Positions 26,340 to 38,468 are shown, numbered from the stretch's first letter. The stretch is DNA of 64,000 bases from Meiothermus rufus DSM 22234 (GCF_000423425.1 NZ_AUHY01000004.1:16014-80013); one strand, 5' to 3'. Translations and numbers: made by a program. Notes: generated from the sequence alone by a model not told the origin.

Positions 26340-27066
26340 GGCGCTCCTCCAGCCAGTCGCGCACGGCGGCGACCTCCTCGGCCAGGCTCAGGGCCTCGGT
26401 GTCCAAAAATAAAGCCCGCGGTGAACCCTGCAAAACCCGCCGGGCCCCTGCAGGGTCGTAGTTTTTACGCTCTTCGGCCACAATCTTGAGTTTGGCCGCC
26501 AGCTCCCCGTGGGCCCACCCCCAGGCCAGGGCCTCGGCCAGTTCTGCTGGGCTCAGCACCCCCTGGGCCAAGGCCTGAAGTGCCGCCTGCTCCTCGGGGC
26601 GCACCTCGGCTCGGTCGAAGGTATCGCCCCGGCCCAGCAGGCGGGAAAGCCGGGTGATGTCGCGGGCCTCGAGCACCACAAAGTAGCTCTGCGGCAGGTG
26701 CTGTAGGGCATAGGCCACCTCGGCTTCTCCCCGCAGGCCATCGAACAACAAAGGCCAGCGCGGTTCCACCCAGCTTTGGGCCAGAATCTCCGCCACCCCC
26801 CCGGGGTGCTCCTGGCGAAAGCGCCGGGTAAGGGCGAAGCGCTGGCTGCGGTCTAAGGGCTGGCCGGGAACATAGCCATAGCGCGGCAGCACAAAGCGGT
26901 CTACCAGCTCGCGCCGGTCAGGCAGGGTGGGGTACCCCAAGGCCCCTATCAGGCTGCTTTTGCCCACTCCGGTAAGCCCTACCAAGACCAGCAGCGGCTG
27001 TTCGGTCAAAGGGCGAGCCCCCAGGGGCCGGGCCTCGCCCGGAAGAAACAACAAAGCAGCGCTCAT
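26317..27066 (-). CDS. P-loop NTPase of unknown role
   Basis: 249 residues with Walker A 'GLTGVGKSSL' (about 30-39), a candidate Walker B 'WPLLFDGLRG' and an arginine-rich lid-like region ('EARDITRLSRLLGRGDTFDR'). The overall shape is of a small nucleotide-kinase-like ATPase; I do not recognise the family. It overlaps the enolase-superfamily gene by 23 bases, so the pair probably acts on related substrates (inference). A TACTCT box (minus strand, 27075-27080) eight bases before the ATG marks a leaderless promoter divergent from pyrE. Confidence 0.7.
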   Translation of the reverse strand: MSAALLFLPGEARPLGARPLTEQPLLVLVGLTGVGKSSLIGALGYPTLPDRRELVDRFVLPRYGYVPGQPLDRSQRFALTRRFRQEHPGGVAEILAQSWVEPRWPLLFDGLRGEAEVAYALQHLPQSYFVVLEARDITRLSRLLGRGDTFDRAEVRPEEQAALQALAQGVLSPAELAEALAWGWAHGELAAKLKIVAEERKNYDPAGARRVLQGSPRALFLDTEALSLAEEVAAVRDWLEERHALHPSH

Positions 27067-27082
27067 CGACCCTTAGAGTAGC

Positions 27083-27643
27083 ATGAAGGCTGTGGATGTT
27101 CTGAAGCTCTACCAGGAAACCGGAGCCCTGCTGGAAGGGCATTTCCTTCTGCGCTCGGGGCGGCACTCGCCCAGGTTTTTACAGTCGGTCACCCTGCTGC
27201 AGCACCCCTTCTACGCCGAAGCGGTAGGCCAGGCTTTGGGCAATTTGTTCGAGGAGCTAAAACTCGATTTCGTCATCGGGCCGGCCATGGGCGGAGTGGT
27301 GCTGGCCTTCGTGACGGCCAAGGCCCTGGGGGTACGGGCCCTGTTCGCCGAAAAGGACGGCCAAGGAGGAATGTACATCCGCGAAGGGCTGAGCGTTCAC
27401 CCTGGCGAGCGTTTCCTGGCCGTAGAGGATGTGGTGACTACCGGGGGCTCGGTGCAGAAGACCATCCAGGCCGCCCAGGCCAAGGGGGCCCATTGCCTGG
27501 CGGTGGGGGCCATCGTGGATCGTAGCGGTGGACGCAGCGAGTTTGGGGTGCCCTTCCGGGCCCTAGCCCAGCTCGACTTCCCTACCTATGCCCCCGCCTC
27601 GTGCCCGCTGTGCCAGCGCGGCCTGCCCTTGCAGGAAGTCTGA
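27083..27643 (+). CDS. pyrE: PyrE, orotate phosphoribosyltransferase
   Basis: 186 residues. 'GALLEGHFLLRSGRHSPRFL' near the N-terminus matches PyrE ('HFxLxSGxHSxxY'), and the PRPP loop is 'FLAVEDVVTTGGSVQKTI' (about 112-129). It converts orotate and PRPP to OMP in pyrimidine synthesis. It stands alone, with no other pyr genes in the window. A strong hairpin follows seven bases after the stop codon. Confidence 0.94.
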   Translation: MKAVDVLKLYQETGALLEGHFLLRSGRHSPRFLQSVTLLQHPFYAEAVGQALGNLFEELKLDFVIGPAMGGVVLAFVTAKALGVRALFAEKDGQGGMYIREGLSVHPGERFLAVEDVVTTGGSVQKTIQAAQAKGAHCLAVGAIVDRSGGRSEFGVPFRALAQLDFPTYAPASCPLCQRGLPLQEV

Positions 27644-27649
27644 TACCAC

Positions 27650-27675
27650 CCCACCCTGGCCTCGGTCAGGGTGGG
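27650..27675 (+). terminator. Hairpin after pyrE
   Basis: Perfect 9-bp stem CCCACCCTG / CAGGGTGGG with an 8-base loop. There is no T run, so termination may need a factor or may be weak. Confidence 0.5.
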
Positions 27676-27725
27676 CATAGGGCTAGATGCTGGCCTTCAA
27701 GCAGGCTAGAGTGTTTGTGAGGTAT

Positions 27726-28754
27726 ATGCGCCTACTCACCCTGTTTTGCTCGCTGGCACTGGGCCTGGCCGTGGCCCAGGGCCCCCTCGAGCTGGCCCGT
27801 CAAGCCGTCGTGGACTGGCAGGCCGGAAAATACACTACAGACCCCGCCCAGGCCATCGGCAAACCCCCCGAAGAGGCCATCCGCCTGCTCGAGCAAAGCC
27901 TGGCCTTCGCCCCACCCCCGCGCGACCTGGCCGTGAACCTGGAAGCCCCCGAGGAAACCCCCATCAGCGGGGGCGTGGTGGTGCGTTTCCCCGCCACCGC
28001 AGCGGGCCGGGGGGGCGATGTGCAGGTGGTGATCCGCGGGAGCGAGATCACCCGCATCGGCTTCGTACCGGAGGGGGGGCTGCTGCCCGGCTGGCTCAAA
28101 AGCCCCTTTGCCTGGGCGGTGTTTGTTGGGCTTTCCCTGGCCTGGCTGGTGGCCCTGCGTCGGCCCAGCCGGCTGGCGGAGTGGTGGCGCGAGGGCTGGG
28201 CCTTAGTGCAGCAGTACCGGGGCCTTTATCTGGGCGTTAACCTGGGGCTGTATGGGCTGTTCGCCCTAGGAAGCGCCGTGGCCTACACCAATCCCCGTCT
28301 GGTCCAGCTCATGCAAGAAGTAGTCGGCGGTGCTCTGCAGCAAATCGGGCTGGGCGGCGCCCTGAGTGGGGGGGTGCTGGGCTTAGCGGTGGTGATCTTC
28401 TACTGGAACTTCACCAATGGCCTGGTGTTGACCACCGCGGTACCGGGGCTCCTTTTGGGCCTACCCGCCCTGCTCTTCAATGCGCTGCGCTATTTTGTGC
28501 TGGGCTTTGCCCTAAGCCCAGTAGCCCTGCCCCTGGCCAACTACTTACTGCACCTGCCTACCGTGGTCATCGAGCTGCAAGCCTACATCCTGGCCACCTT
28601 CGGAGGCCTGGTGCTGCTACTCAAAACCCTGCGGGCCGAAGGCTACCGGGCCGGGCTGCGGGCCTTAGCCCTTACCGTCTACCTGGGGGCCTTTTTCCTG
28701 CTGCTGGGAGCCTGGTACGAAGCCTTCTCCATCCTGGTGCTGATGCGCCCCTGA
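27726..28754 (+). CDS. SpoIIM-like (stage II sporulation protein M family) membrane protein
   Basis: 342 residues from the ATG at 27726. Signal peptide at 1-18 ('LLTLFCSLALGLAVAQG'), an extracytoplasmic domain of about 100 residues, then six or so membrane helices. 'FYWNFTNGLVLTTAVPGLLL' and 'LLHLPTVVIELQAYILATFG' recall the N-N and HGxxE-type helices of the SpoIIM/DUF95 family. The organism class does not sporulate; the family is widespread and its function outside sporulation is unclear. It is followed by gpsA. Family call is moderate. Confidence 0.65.
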   Translation: MRLLTLFCSLALGLAVAQGPLELARQAVVDWQAGKYTTDPAQAIGKPPEEAIRLLEQSLAFAPPPRDLAVNLEAPEETPISGGVVVRFPATAAGRGGDVQVVIRGSEITRIGFVPEGGLLPGWLKSPFAWAVFVGLSLAWLVALRRPSRLAEWWREGWALVQQYRGLYLGVNLGLYGLFALGSAVAYTNPRLVQLMQEVVGGALQQIGLGGALSGGVLGLAVVIFYWNFTNGLVLTTAVPGLLLGLPALLFNALRYFVLGFALSPVALPLANYLLHLPTVVIELQAYILATFGGLVLLLKTLRAEGYRAGLRALALTVYLGAFFLLLGAWYEAFSILVLMRP

Positions 28755-28769
28755 GCCAAGCCACACCTT

Positions 28770-29804
28770 ATGCCCCAATCCCTCACCCTTTCCCGGCCCC
28801 AGCCCGAAGCCCAGCCCGAGACCCAGGGCCCCATCGCGGTCATAGGTGCAGGGGCCTGGGGCACCGCTTTGGCCCTACTGGCCGCCGCTAGGGGAATTCC
28901 GGTTTACCTTTGGGCCCGCCGGGCCGAGCAGGCTGCCGCCATGCAGGAAGCCCGGCAGAACCTCGAGTACCTCCCCGGCGTTCCCTTTCCTCCCTCCCTC
29001 CACCCCACTGCCGATGCCGAAGAGGCCCTGGCCCGGGCCCGCTTCGCGGTGGTGGCGGTGCCTTCCAAGGCCCTAGGCCAAACCTTGGCTACCCTGCCCA
29101 AAGCCCGGGCCTACGTCTCGGCCACCAAGGGCTTGCACTACAGCGACCACCAGCTTTTGCGCATGAGCCAGGTTATCCAGGAAACCACCGGGGTCTCGCG
29201 CCTAGCGGTGCTCTCGGGGCCCAACCTAGCCGAGGAGATCGCGCGCTTTCTGCCTGCGGCTGCGGTCGTGGCCTCGTCCGATGCCGGGTTAGCCCAGGCG
29301 GTGCAGCAGGTCTTCAGCGGGCCCAGCTTCCGGGTATACACCTCGAGCGACGTGGTAGGAGTGGAACTGGGCGGGGCCCTCAAAAACGTGATGGCCCTGG
29401 CCGCCGGCATGGTGGATGGCCTGAGGCTAGGCGACAACGCCAAGGCCTCCCTCATCACCCGGGGGCTGCGGGAAATCATCAAGTTCGGCCTGGCCCAAGG
29501 AGCCCGCGAGCGAACCTTTATGGGCCTCTCCGGCCTGGGCGATCTGATGGCCACCGCCTATAGCCCCCTCTCGCGCAACCGCAGCGCAGGCGAACGGCTG
29601 GTGCGAGGCGAGCGCTTGGAGGGGATTTTGGAGCAAAAAAGCGTGGTGGAGGGTATCTACACCGCTAAGGCTCTGCATCATTGGGATCTGGAAACCGGGG
29701 CTGACCTGCCTATTACCGAGGCGGTCTACCGGGTGGCCTACCAAGGAGCCAACCCCCTGGAAGAGCTTTCCCGGCTGATGGGGCGGGAGGCCAAGCCAGA
29801 GTAG
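28770..29804 (+). CDS. gpsA: GpsA, NAD(P)-dependent glycerol-3-phosphate dehydrogenase
   Basis: 344 residues. Rossmann loop 'IAVIGAGAWGTALALLAAAR' begins at about 22, 'VSATKGLHY' and 'AVLSGPNLAEEIA' follow, and the catalytic-lysine region is 'VGVELGGALKNVMALAAGMV'. The C-terminus has 'LGDLMATAYSPLSRNRSAGE'. It reduces dihydroxyacetone phosphate to sn-glycerol 3-phosphate for membrane lipids. The first 20 residues before the Rossmann strand are a Pro/Gln-rich extension (QPEAQPETQ). Confidence 0.95.
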   Translation: MPQSLTLSRPQPEAQPETQGPIAVIGAGAWGTALALLAAARGIPVYLWARRAEQAAAMQEARQNLEYLPGVPFPPSLHPTADAEEALARARFAVVAVPSKALGQTLATLPKARAYVSATKGLHYSDHQLLRMSQVIQETTGVSRLAVLSGPNLAEEIARFLPAAAVVASSDAGLAQAVQQVFSGPSFRVYTSSDVVGVELGGALKNVMALAAGMVDGLRLGDNAKASLITRGLREIIKFGLAQGARERTFMGLSGLGDLMATAYSPLSRNRSAGERLVRGERLEGILEQKSVVEGIYTAKALHHWDLETGADLPITEAVYRVAYQGANPLEELSRLMGREAKPE

Positions 29805-29834
29805 GGCATAATAGGGGTGGGAGGTATAGGAGGG

Positions 29835-31166
29835 ATGGCCCGCTCGGCTACGGAAAACCGCGAGGTGGGTCTTTTGCCTCCCGACGACCCCTTGCGCGTG
29901 CAGCTGCACAACGAGCTTCACGCCCGGCCCACCCCCCGCATCCGCCTACCCGCCTTGGTAGTTCACCTGGCTGTGCGTCACCAGGGAGTTTCGCGCGAGG
30001 CCGAACTCGAGCACCTCCGCCGGCTCTCCGGCCTGGGGGAGCTCGAGCTCGACCAGCTCGCCGGCACCTATCTGCGCCTGCGGCTGTCCGGAGGCTCCTT
30101 GCGCTGGGAACGGCACACCGAGTTCAGCACCTATACCCTGATGCAGTCCCTACCCGCCCCGGAAACCGACCCCCAGGAGCATCTGGTGGTGGGGGCCGAC
30201 TGGCTCCGCCACATCCCTGGCCACACCCTAGCCGCCCTCGAGCTGGTCATGCTCCACGGGGCGGTTGAAGAAGCCTTGGAGCTGGCCCGTCCCTGGCTGG
30301 GGCCGGGGCCGGTGGTGGCCTCGGTGATGGGCCGGGGTGGGCATAGCTGCGTGGTGACCGATTTTCGCCTGCGCCCAAGCGGTTTTGAGCGGATGGTGGT
30401 GGTCGCGCCCCCTGGCACCAGCGAGACCCGCGCCGGTCGAATTGCCGCCCGCCTGCTGGAAATCGAAGCCTACCGCATGATGGCCCTGCTGGGCTTCCCG
30501 GTGGCCCGGGCCCTGCGGGAAAGGCTTTTGGGCTGGGAGCAAACCCTGGCCCAGATTACGGCCCGCCTGCGTGAGGCTGACCGGGCCGACGCCGAGCTGC
30601 TCGAGGCGCTCGAGGCCCTGGCCGCCCAGGTCGAACACGCCATCGCCGAACACAGCTACCGCTTCAGCGCCAGCGCGGCCTACCATGCCCTGGTCAGGGC
30701 CCGGCTGGCCGAGCTGCGCGAGACCCCCATCCCCGGCACCCAGACCCTAGGCGAGTTCCTGCAGCGCCGCTTCAGCCCGGCCATGGCCACTATAGAATCC
30801 ACCGCCAGCCGCCTGCTGGCCCTTTCGCAGCGCATCGAGCGGGCCGGGGCCCTGCTGCGCACCCGGGTGGACATCGCCCTGGAAACCCAGAACCAAGAGC
30901 TTTTAGCCCGGCTGCACCGCGGACAAATCCTGCAGTACCAGCTCCAGCGCACCGTGGAGGGCCTGTCCATCGCCGCTATCTCCTACTACGTGGTGGGCCT
31001 GCTGTACTACCTTTTCAAAGCCGGCAAGGAGGCGGGCCTGCCCATTGCCCCCGAGCTAGCCGCCGGCCTGGCCATCCCTGGGGTTATCGCAGGGGTGTGG
31101 TGGGTCTCGCGGCGCATCCACCACCAGCTTTTCAGCCGCTACGGCGAACCTTCCAAAGGTTCTTGA
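29835..31166 (+). CDS. DUF3422 family membrane protein
   Basis: 443 residues from the ATG at 29835, preceded by GGAGG and a CATAAT -10 box at 29806-29811. The opening 'LHNELHARPTPRIRLPALVV' is diagnostic of DUF3422. A long helical region (about 215-360) follows and two membrane helices close the protein ('AAISYYVVGLLYYLF', 'LAIPGVIAGVWWVS'). The family is of unknown function. The upstream GTG at 29817 is less likely because the ribosome site favours the ATG. Confidence 0.85.
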   Translation: MARSATENREVGLLPPDDPLRVQLHNELHARPTPRIRLPALVVHLAVRHQGVSREAELEHLRRLSGLGELELDQLAGTYLRLRLSGGSLRWERHTEFSTYTLMQSLPAPETDPQEHLVVGADWLRHIPGHTLAALELVMLHGAVEEALELARPWLGPGPVVASVMGRGGHSCVVTDFRLRPSGFERMVVVAPPGTSETRAGRIAARLLEIEAYRMMALLGFPVARALRERLLGWEQTLAQITARLREADRADAELLEALEALAAQVEHAIAEHSYRFSASAAYHALVRARLAELRETPIPGTQTLGEFLQRRFSPAMATIESTASRLLALSQRIERAGALLRTRVDIALETQNQELLARLHRGQILQYQLQRTVEGLSIAAISYYVVGLLYYLFKAGKEAGLPIAPELAAGLAIPGVIAGVWWVSRRIHHQLFSRYGEPSKGS

Positions 31167-31169
31167 AGC

Positions 31170-32063
31170 CTATGAGGCCAGCATCTCCTTGAGCACTTCA
31201 GCGGCGGGGTTACCCAGCTGCTCTGGGTAGACCAGCCAGAACAAGCGCCGCAGCTCCATCCCCTTTATCCGCAAGGCCCGCAGATTACCCACCCGCAGAT
31301 TGGGGCGCACCACCACGCTGGAGACAATGCCCACCCCAGCCCCTTCCAACACCAGTCGCTTGGTCACCTCGTGGTTGTCGGTGTGGAAGACGGGGTTGAT
31401 CTGCAGCCCGGCCTGCTCGAGGGCTGCCCCCATCACCCGGTAGGTCATGGCCCCGGGTTCGCGCAGGATGAGGGGGGCCTCGGCCAAACGTTGCGGCTCT
31501 ATCTCCTCGTAGCGGGCCCAGGGGTGATCTGGCGGCACGATCACCACCAGCTCATCCTCGAAGAAAAGCTGGCGCTCAAAGCCGGGAAACTGCTCTATCT
31601 GCTCGATAATCGCAAGCTCGAGCTCCCCCTGCCAAAGCCGCTGCGCCAGGCGCTCCGAGCTGCCGCTTTCCAGCCGCACCCGAATCTCGGGGTGCTGCTG
31701 CTTAAACGCGGTCAGGTAGCGGGGCAGCACATAGACCGCCATGGTCGTGGCCGCACCCAGCTCTACCCTCCCCCGCTCCAGCCGCTCGATGGCCTGGGCG
31801 GCCTGCATGAACTCCTCCAGGGCCTGCACTGCCCGCCGGGCCTCCGGCAATAGGGCCTGGCCGGTTTTGCTCAAGACCAGCCGGCGCCCCTGGCGGTGGA
31901 ACAACGGATGGCCGATCTGCTCCTCTAAGGCCCTCAAGTGCTGGCTCACCCCCGGTTGGGTCATGCCCAGGCTGAGGGCAGCCCGTCCTACACTGCCTTC
32001 CTGCACAATGCACAAAAACACCCGTAGGGCCTGGGGGTTGGGGAAAGGGCGGCGCTCATTCAT
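31170..32063 (-). CDS. cbbR: LysR-type regulator, probable CbbR
   Basis: 297 residues: winged helix-turn-helix at about 10-70 ('GRAALSLGMTQPGVSQHLRA') and the periplasmic-binding-like effector domain at 90-295. It is divergent from, and 86 bases away from, the first Calvin-cycle gene, the standard position of CbbR, which senses metabolites such as phosphoenolpyruvate, RuBP or NADPH. An AT-rich palindrome (32073-32090) overlaps its own -10 box (TAAAAT, minus strand, 32070-32075), which fits autorepression. The name rests on position; the family is certain. Confidence 0.85.
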   Translation of the reverse strand: MNERRPFPNPQALRVFLCIVQEGSVGRAALSLGMTQPGVSQHLRALEEQIGHPLFHRQGRRLVLSKTGQALLPEARRAVQALEEFMQAAQAIERLERGRVELGAATTMAVYVLPRYLTAFKQQHPEIRVRLESGSSERLAQRLWQGELELAIIEQIEQFPGFERQLFFEDELVVIVPPDHPWARYEEIEPQRLAEAPLILREPGAMTYRVMGAALEQAGLQINPVFHTDNHEVTKRLVLEGAGVGIVSSVVVRPNLRVGNLRALRIKGMELRRLFWLVYPEQLGNPAAEVLKEMLAS

Positions 32064-32149
32064 AAGTAGATTTTATCAAAAAAAGCATAATCAAACTTGC
32101 GCTAAAAATCACAAGAGCCTACCCTGAGGCCACTCGGAGGAGGTGAGAG
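32064..32149. promoter_or_regulatory. cbbR-cbb intergenic control region
   Basis: Contains TTATCAAAAAAAGCATAA (32073-32090), a TTAT/ATAA inverted repeat with the T-N11-A shape bound by LysR regulators, much more AT-rich than its surroundings. The cbbR -10 (TAAAAT, minus) overlaps it; a candidate -10 for the operon is TAAAAA near 32103. GGAGGAGG precedes the first ATG. Confidence 0.5.
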
Positions 32150-34592
<2,443 letters not shown>

Positions 34593-34601
34593 GAGGAAGA
34601 C

Positions 34602-35024
34602 ATGCGGATTCACCAAGGAACCTTCTCCTTCCTGCCCGACTTCACCGACGAGCAGATCGAAAAGCAGATCGAGTACATCCTGCGCAATGGCTGGGCCGTC
34701 TCCATCGAGTACACCGACGACCCCAACCCCTACAACGTCTACTGGAACATGTGGGGCCTGCCCATGTTCGACCTCAAGGACGCTGCGGGGGCCATGTACG
34801 AGTTCCGCAAGTGCCGGGAGGCCTTCCCCAACCACTACATCAAGATCAACGGTTACGACCCTAGCCCCATGTGGCAGGCCCAGCGGGTGAGCTTCATTGC
34901 CCACCGGCCCAAAGAGGAGCCCGGTTTCCGCCTGAAGCGCACGGTTTGGAGCGATGGGCGGGTGCAGAAGTATGGCCTCGAGGCCTACGCCACCGACCGG
35001 CCCGAGGGCGAACGCTACCGCTAG
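34602..35024 (+). CDS. cbbS: RuBisCO small subunit, red type
   Basis: 140 residues beginning MRIHQGTFSFLPDFTDEQIE, with 'WAVSIEYTDDPNPYNVYWNM' and a C-terminal extension (after about residue 105) that in red-type enzymes forms a beta hairpin lining the central channel. Together with eight large subunits it forms L8S8. It lies 9 bases after cbbL with AGGAGG before the ATG. Confidence 0.97.
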   Translation: MRIHQGTFSFLPDFTDEQIEKQIEYILRNGWAVSIEYTDDPNPYNVYWNMWGLPMFDLKDAAGAMYEFRKCREAFPNHYIKINGYDPSPMWQAQRVSFIAHRPKEEPGFRLKRTVWSDGRVQKYGLEAYATDRPEGERYR

Positions 35025-35033
35025 GAGGAACCC

Positions 35034-35939
35034 ATGACCCAGGCCGTGGACAGTGCCAACCTGCAAGCCCTGCTGCAAGAGACCGGGGTGCCCGAGGTTT
35101 TGGAGCACCTGGATCGGGAGCTGGTGGGCCTGGCCCCGGTCAAGGGTCGCATCCGCGAGATTGCCGCCTTCTTGGTGGTGGACAAACTGCGGCGGGAGCT
35201 GGGCCTCGAGGCCACCCGACCGGTGCTGCACATGGCTTTCGTGGGCAACCCCGGCACCGGTAAGACCACGGTGGGGCTGCGCATGGCCACCATCCTGCAC
35301 CGGTTGGGCTACATCCGCCGCGACCACATGGTGGTGGCCAGCCGCGACGACCTGGTCGGCCAGTACATCGGCCACACCGCACCCAAAACCAAAGAGGTTT
35401 TGAAGCGGGCCATGGGGGGGGTCTTGTTCATCGACGAGGCCTACAGCCTCTACCGGGCGGAGAATGAGCGCGACTACGGCCAGGAGACCATCGAGATTCT
35501 TCTCCAAGTGATGGAAAACCAACGGGAAGACCTGGTGGTCATCCTGGCGGGCTACAAGGACAAGATGGAACAGTTCTTCAGCCTCAACCCTGGAATGCGC
35601 TCACGTATTGCCCACCACATCGAGTTTCCCGACTATGGCCCCGAGGAGCTCGAGCAGATCGGCCACCTGATGCTTGCCGCTCAGAACTACTACCTAGACC
35701 AAGCCGCCACAGAGGCCTTTCGGCGCTACGTAGCGTGCCGTATGCGCCTGCCCAACTTTGCCAACGCCCGCAGCATCCGCAACGCCATCGACCGCTTCAA
35801 GCTGCGCCAAGCCCGGCGGCTTTTCGAGCAGGGCGGTCAGGTGACCGCGGACGACCTACGTCGCATCACCGCTGAGGACATCCTGGCCAGCCGGGTCTTT
35901 GCCGAGTGCCAGGAGGAAGGAGGAGAGCATGCCCCATAG
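35034..35939 (+). CDS. cbbX: CbbX, AAA+ red-type RuBisCO activase
   Basis: 301 residues. Walker A '[10 protein letters not shown]' at 71-80, Walker B '[12 protein letters not shown]' at about 129-140, pore-loop region '[11 protein letters not shown]' at 111-121 and sensor '[10 protein letters not shown]'. CbbX pulls the C-terminal tail of the large subunit to release inhibitory sugar phosphates, using ATP and stimulated by RuBP. Its 3' end overlaps prk by 11 bases. Confidence 0.96.
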   Translation: MTQAVDSANLQALLQETGVPEVLEHLDRELVGLAPVKGRIREIAAFLVVDKLRRELGLEATRPVLHMAFVGNPGTGKTTVGLRMATILHRLGYIRRDHMVVASRDDLVGQYIGHTAPKTKEVLKRAMGGVLFIDEAYSLYRAENERDYGQETIEILLQVMENQREDLVVILAGYKDKMEQFFSLNPGMRSRIAHHIEFPDYGPEELEQIGHLMLAAQNYYLDQAATEAFRRYVACRMRLPNFANARSIRNAIDRFKLRQARRLFEQGGQVTADDLRRITAEDILASRVFAECQEEGGEHAP

Positions 35940-36897
35940 ACCTTTTATGCTGGGCATTGCGGGAGACTCTGGGGTAGGCAAAACCACCATCAGCAGCGGC
36001 ATCGCCCGCCTGCTGGGGCAGGAGCGCACCACCAATATCTGTGTGGACGACTACCACAAGTTCGACCGCAAGCAGCGGGCCGAGCTGGGCATCACCCCGC
36101 TCAACCCGGAGTGCAACTACATGGACATCATGGAGCAGCACGTGCGGCTCTTGGCCATGGGCGAGGCCATCCTCAAACCGGTCTACAACCACAGCACCGG
36201 TACCTTCGACCCTCCGGTCTATGTGCCCGCGCCCCGGGCCATCACCGACGGGGAGCGGCTCATCCCGCGGGCAGTCGTGCTGGAGGGCCTGCTCACCCTG
36301 AGCCGCCCGGCCATGCGCGAGCGCTATCACCTCAAGGTCTACATCGAGCCCGAGGAAGAGCTGCGGCGGGAGTGGAAAATTAAACGCGACGTGGCTAAGC
36401 GGGGCTATACCCCGGAGCAGGTGGTAGCCGACATCGAGCGACGCATGCCCGACTCCAAGGCCTATATCTGGCCACAAAAAGAGTTTGCCGACATCATCGT
36501 GCGTTTCTACCGCCCCCCCGGCTACGACCCCGAGAGGCCCAGCACCCTCTCGGTACGCATTACCCTTAAGCGCAGCCTGCCCCGGCTCGACCTGACCGAG
36601 GTGTTGCACTCGGCCTACGAGGACGAGCCGACCGTGCTTCGCCTCGAGGCCCGCAAGGAAGGGGATGTACTGGACATCTCTGGAGGGCTCAACCCCGAAC
36701 GGGCGGCGGTCTTCGAGCGGCTCATCTGGGAGCAGCTCGGCTCCCATGCCGAACATTTCAACCCCGAGGTCATCGGCACTTTCTGGGACAAAGGCGGACA
36801 GAGCTACCCCCTGGCCCTGACCCAACTCATCATCGCGTATTATCTGGTACATATGCGCGAGCACGCCATCCGCCAGGGAGCCCTAAGCTATGCCTGA
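35929..36897 (+). CDS. prk: Phosphoribulokinase
   Basis: 322 residues from the ATG at 35929 (AGGAGG upstream). P-loop 'GDSGVGKTT' at 12-20, '[20 protein letters not shown]' (substrate and catalytic Asp region), '[20 protein letters not shown]' and '[11 protein letters not shown]'. It phosphorylates ribulose 5-phosphate to RuBP, the CO2 acceptor, and is unique to the Calvin cycle. It overlaps cbbX at the front and rpe by 8 bases at the back. Confidence 0.96.
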   Translation: MPHRPFMLGIAGDSGVGKTTISSGIARLLGQERTTNICVDDYHKFDRKQRAELGITPLNPECNYMDIMEQHVRLLAMGEAILKPVYNHSTGTFDPPVYVPAPRAITDGERLIPRAVVLEGLLTLSRPAMRERYHLKVYIEPEEELRREWKIKRDVAKRGYTPEQVVADIERRMPDSKAYIWPQKEFADIIVRFYRPPGYDPERPSTLSVRITLKRSLPRLDLTEVLHSAYEDEPTVLRLEARKEGDVLDISGGLNPERAAVFERLIWEQLGSHAEHFNPEVIGTFWDKGGQSYPLALTQLIIAYYLVHMREHAIRQGALSYA

Positions 36898-37564
36898 ACT
36901 GCTGATCGCCCCTTCCATCCTCACCGCCGACTTTGCCCGCCTAGGTGAGCAGATTCGCGAGGCCGAAGAGGCGGGGGTAGACTGGATTCACTTAGACGTG
37001 ATGGATGGGCGCTTTGTGCCCAACCTGACCTTCGGCCCGGTGGTAGTGGAGGCCATCCGCCGGGTCACCCAGCTTCCCCTGGACGTGCACCTAATGATTG
37101 TAGAGCCCGAGCGGTACCTAAAGGATTTTGCCCAGGCCGGGGCGGACTGGATTAGCGTGCACTTCGAGGCCACCCCCCATGCCCACCGGGCGGTGCAGCA
37201 AATCAAGGAGCTAGGCAAAAAAGCAGGCCTGGCCCTCAACCCCGCCACCCCCCTGGAGGCCTTCGCGCCGCTACTGCCCGAGCTAGACCTAGCCCTGGTG
37301 ATGAGCGTGAACCCCGGCTTTGGTGGACAGAAATACATCGCCCATAGCACCGAGCGTATCCGCCGCCTAGCCCGCCTGCGCAACCAGCTCAACCCGGCCT
37401 GCTTAATCGAGGTAGATGGAGGCATCAAACCGGAAAACGTGGCCGAGGTTTTCCGGGCCGGGGCCGATGTGGTGGTGGCAGGAAGTGCTTTGTTCAACAG
37501 CCAGCCTGTGGCGGAAAATATGAAACAACTGCTAGGAGAAGTGTATGCCGCTGGTTCTCGGTAA
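36890..37564 (+). CDS. rpe: Ribulose-phosphate 3-epimerase
   Basis: 224 residues, TIM barrel. '[20 protein letters not shown]', '[19 protein letters not shown]', '[14 protein letters not shown]' and '[14 protein letters not shown]' hold the metal ligands (H, D, H, D) of the family. It interconverts xylulose 5-phosphate and ribulose 5-phosphate, so it serves the Calvin operon and also links to the xylose genes downstream. It overlaps the aldolase gene by 20 bases. Confidence 0.96.
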   Translation: MPELLIAPSILTADFARLGEQIREAEEAGVDWIHLDVMDGRFVPNLTFGPVVVEAIRRVTQLPLDVHLMIVEPERYLKDFAQAGADWISVHFEATPHAHRAVQQIKELGKKAGLALNPATPLEAFAPLLPELDLALVMSVNPGFGGQKYIAHSTERIRRLARLRNQLNPACLIEVDGGIKPENVAEVFRAGADVVVAGSALFNSQPVAENMKQLLGEVYAAGSR

Positions 37565-38468
37565 AGATGTTTTGAATAAGGCCCGGCGCGAAGGCTACGC
37601 CGTGCCCAGCTTCAACACCAACAACCTCGAGATCACCCAGGCCATCCTCGAGACCGCCGAGGAGATGCGTGCTCCGGTTTTTATCCAGGTCTCGGACGGG
37701 GCCCGCAAGTACGCCGGTCTGGAAAACCTCTCTAACCTGGTGCAGGATATGGCCAGCCGGGTGCGCGTACCGGTAGTGCTGCACCTCGATCACGGGGCCG
37801 ACTACAAGATGGTTTTGCAAGCCCTGCGGGCTGGCTTTACCAGCGTGATGATCGACGCTTCGCACCACCCCTTCGAGGAAAACGTAGCCGAAACCCGCAA
37901 ATGCGTAGAAGCCGCCCATGCGGTGGGGGTGAGCGTGGAGGCCGAACTGGGACGGTTGCAAGGCATTGAGGACAACATCCAGGTCTCTGCCGCCGAAGCC
38001 TTCCTCACCGATCCTGAAGAAGCCGAGCGGTTTGTCGCTGAAACCGGTATCGACTACCTGGCCATCGCCATCGGCACCAGCCACGGCGCTTACAAGGGCA
38101 AGGGCCGGCCCTACATCGACCACGCCCGCCTCGAGCAAATTGCGGCGCGGGTCTCCATCCCCCTAGTGCTACACGGCTCTTCGGGGGTGCCGCAGTGGCT
38201 CAAGGACAAGATGGCCGCCACCGGGGCCGACCTGGGCGACCCCACCGGCATCCACGACGAAGACGTACGCAAGGCCATTCCCCAAGGCATCGCCAAAATT
38301 AACATCGACACCGACCTGCGCCTGGCCATGACCGCCGGCATCCGCGAGGTGGTGGTGGGCAATCCCAAGGAATTCGACCCCCGCAAAATCCTGGGTAAGG
38401 GCCGCGAATACCTCAAACAGGTTATCCGTGAAAAGTTCGAGCTAATGGGTACCGCAGGCCGGGCTTGA
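37545..38468 (+). CDS. fba: Class II fructose-bisphosphate aldolase
   Basis: 307 residues. '[20 protein letters not shown]', the zinc ligands in '[11 protein letters not shown]', '[15 protein letters not shown]', '[13 protein letters not shown]' and '[10 protein letters not shown]', and the phosphate site '[13 protein letters not shown]' identify the enzyme. It condenses triose phosphates to fructose 1,6-bisphosphate (and sedoheptulose bisphosphate). Last gene of the cbb operon; its ATG lies inside the end of rpe. Confidence 0.96.
   Translation: MPLVLGKDVLNKARREGYAVPSFNTNNLEITQAILETAEEMRAPVFIQVSDGARKYAGLENLSNLVQDMASRVRVPVVLHLDHGADYKMVLQALRAGFTSVMIDASHHPFEENVAETRKCVEAAHAVGVSVEAELGRLQGIEDNIQVSAAEAFLTDPEEAERFVAETGIDYLAIAIGTSHGAYKGKGRPYIDHARLEQIAARVSIPLVLHGSSGVPQWLKDKMAATGADLGDPTGIHDEDVRKAIPQGIAKINIDTDLRLAMTAGIREVVVGNPKEFDPRKILGKGREYLKQVIREKFELMGTAGRA

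Noticed and set aside
35866..36864. 332-codon open frame antisense to phosphoribulokinase
   Set aside because: The prk frame has all catalytic motifs and a ribosome site; the antisense product is low-complexity in character.
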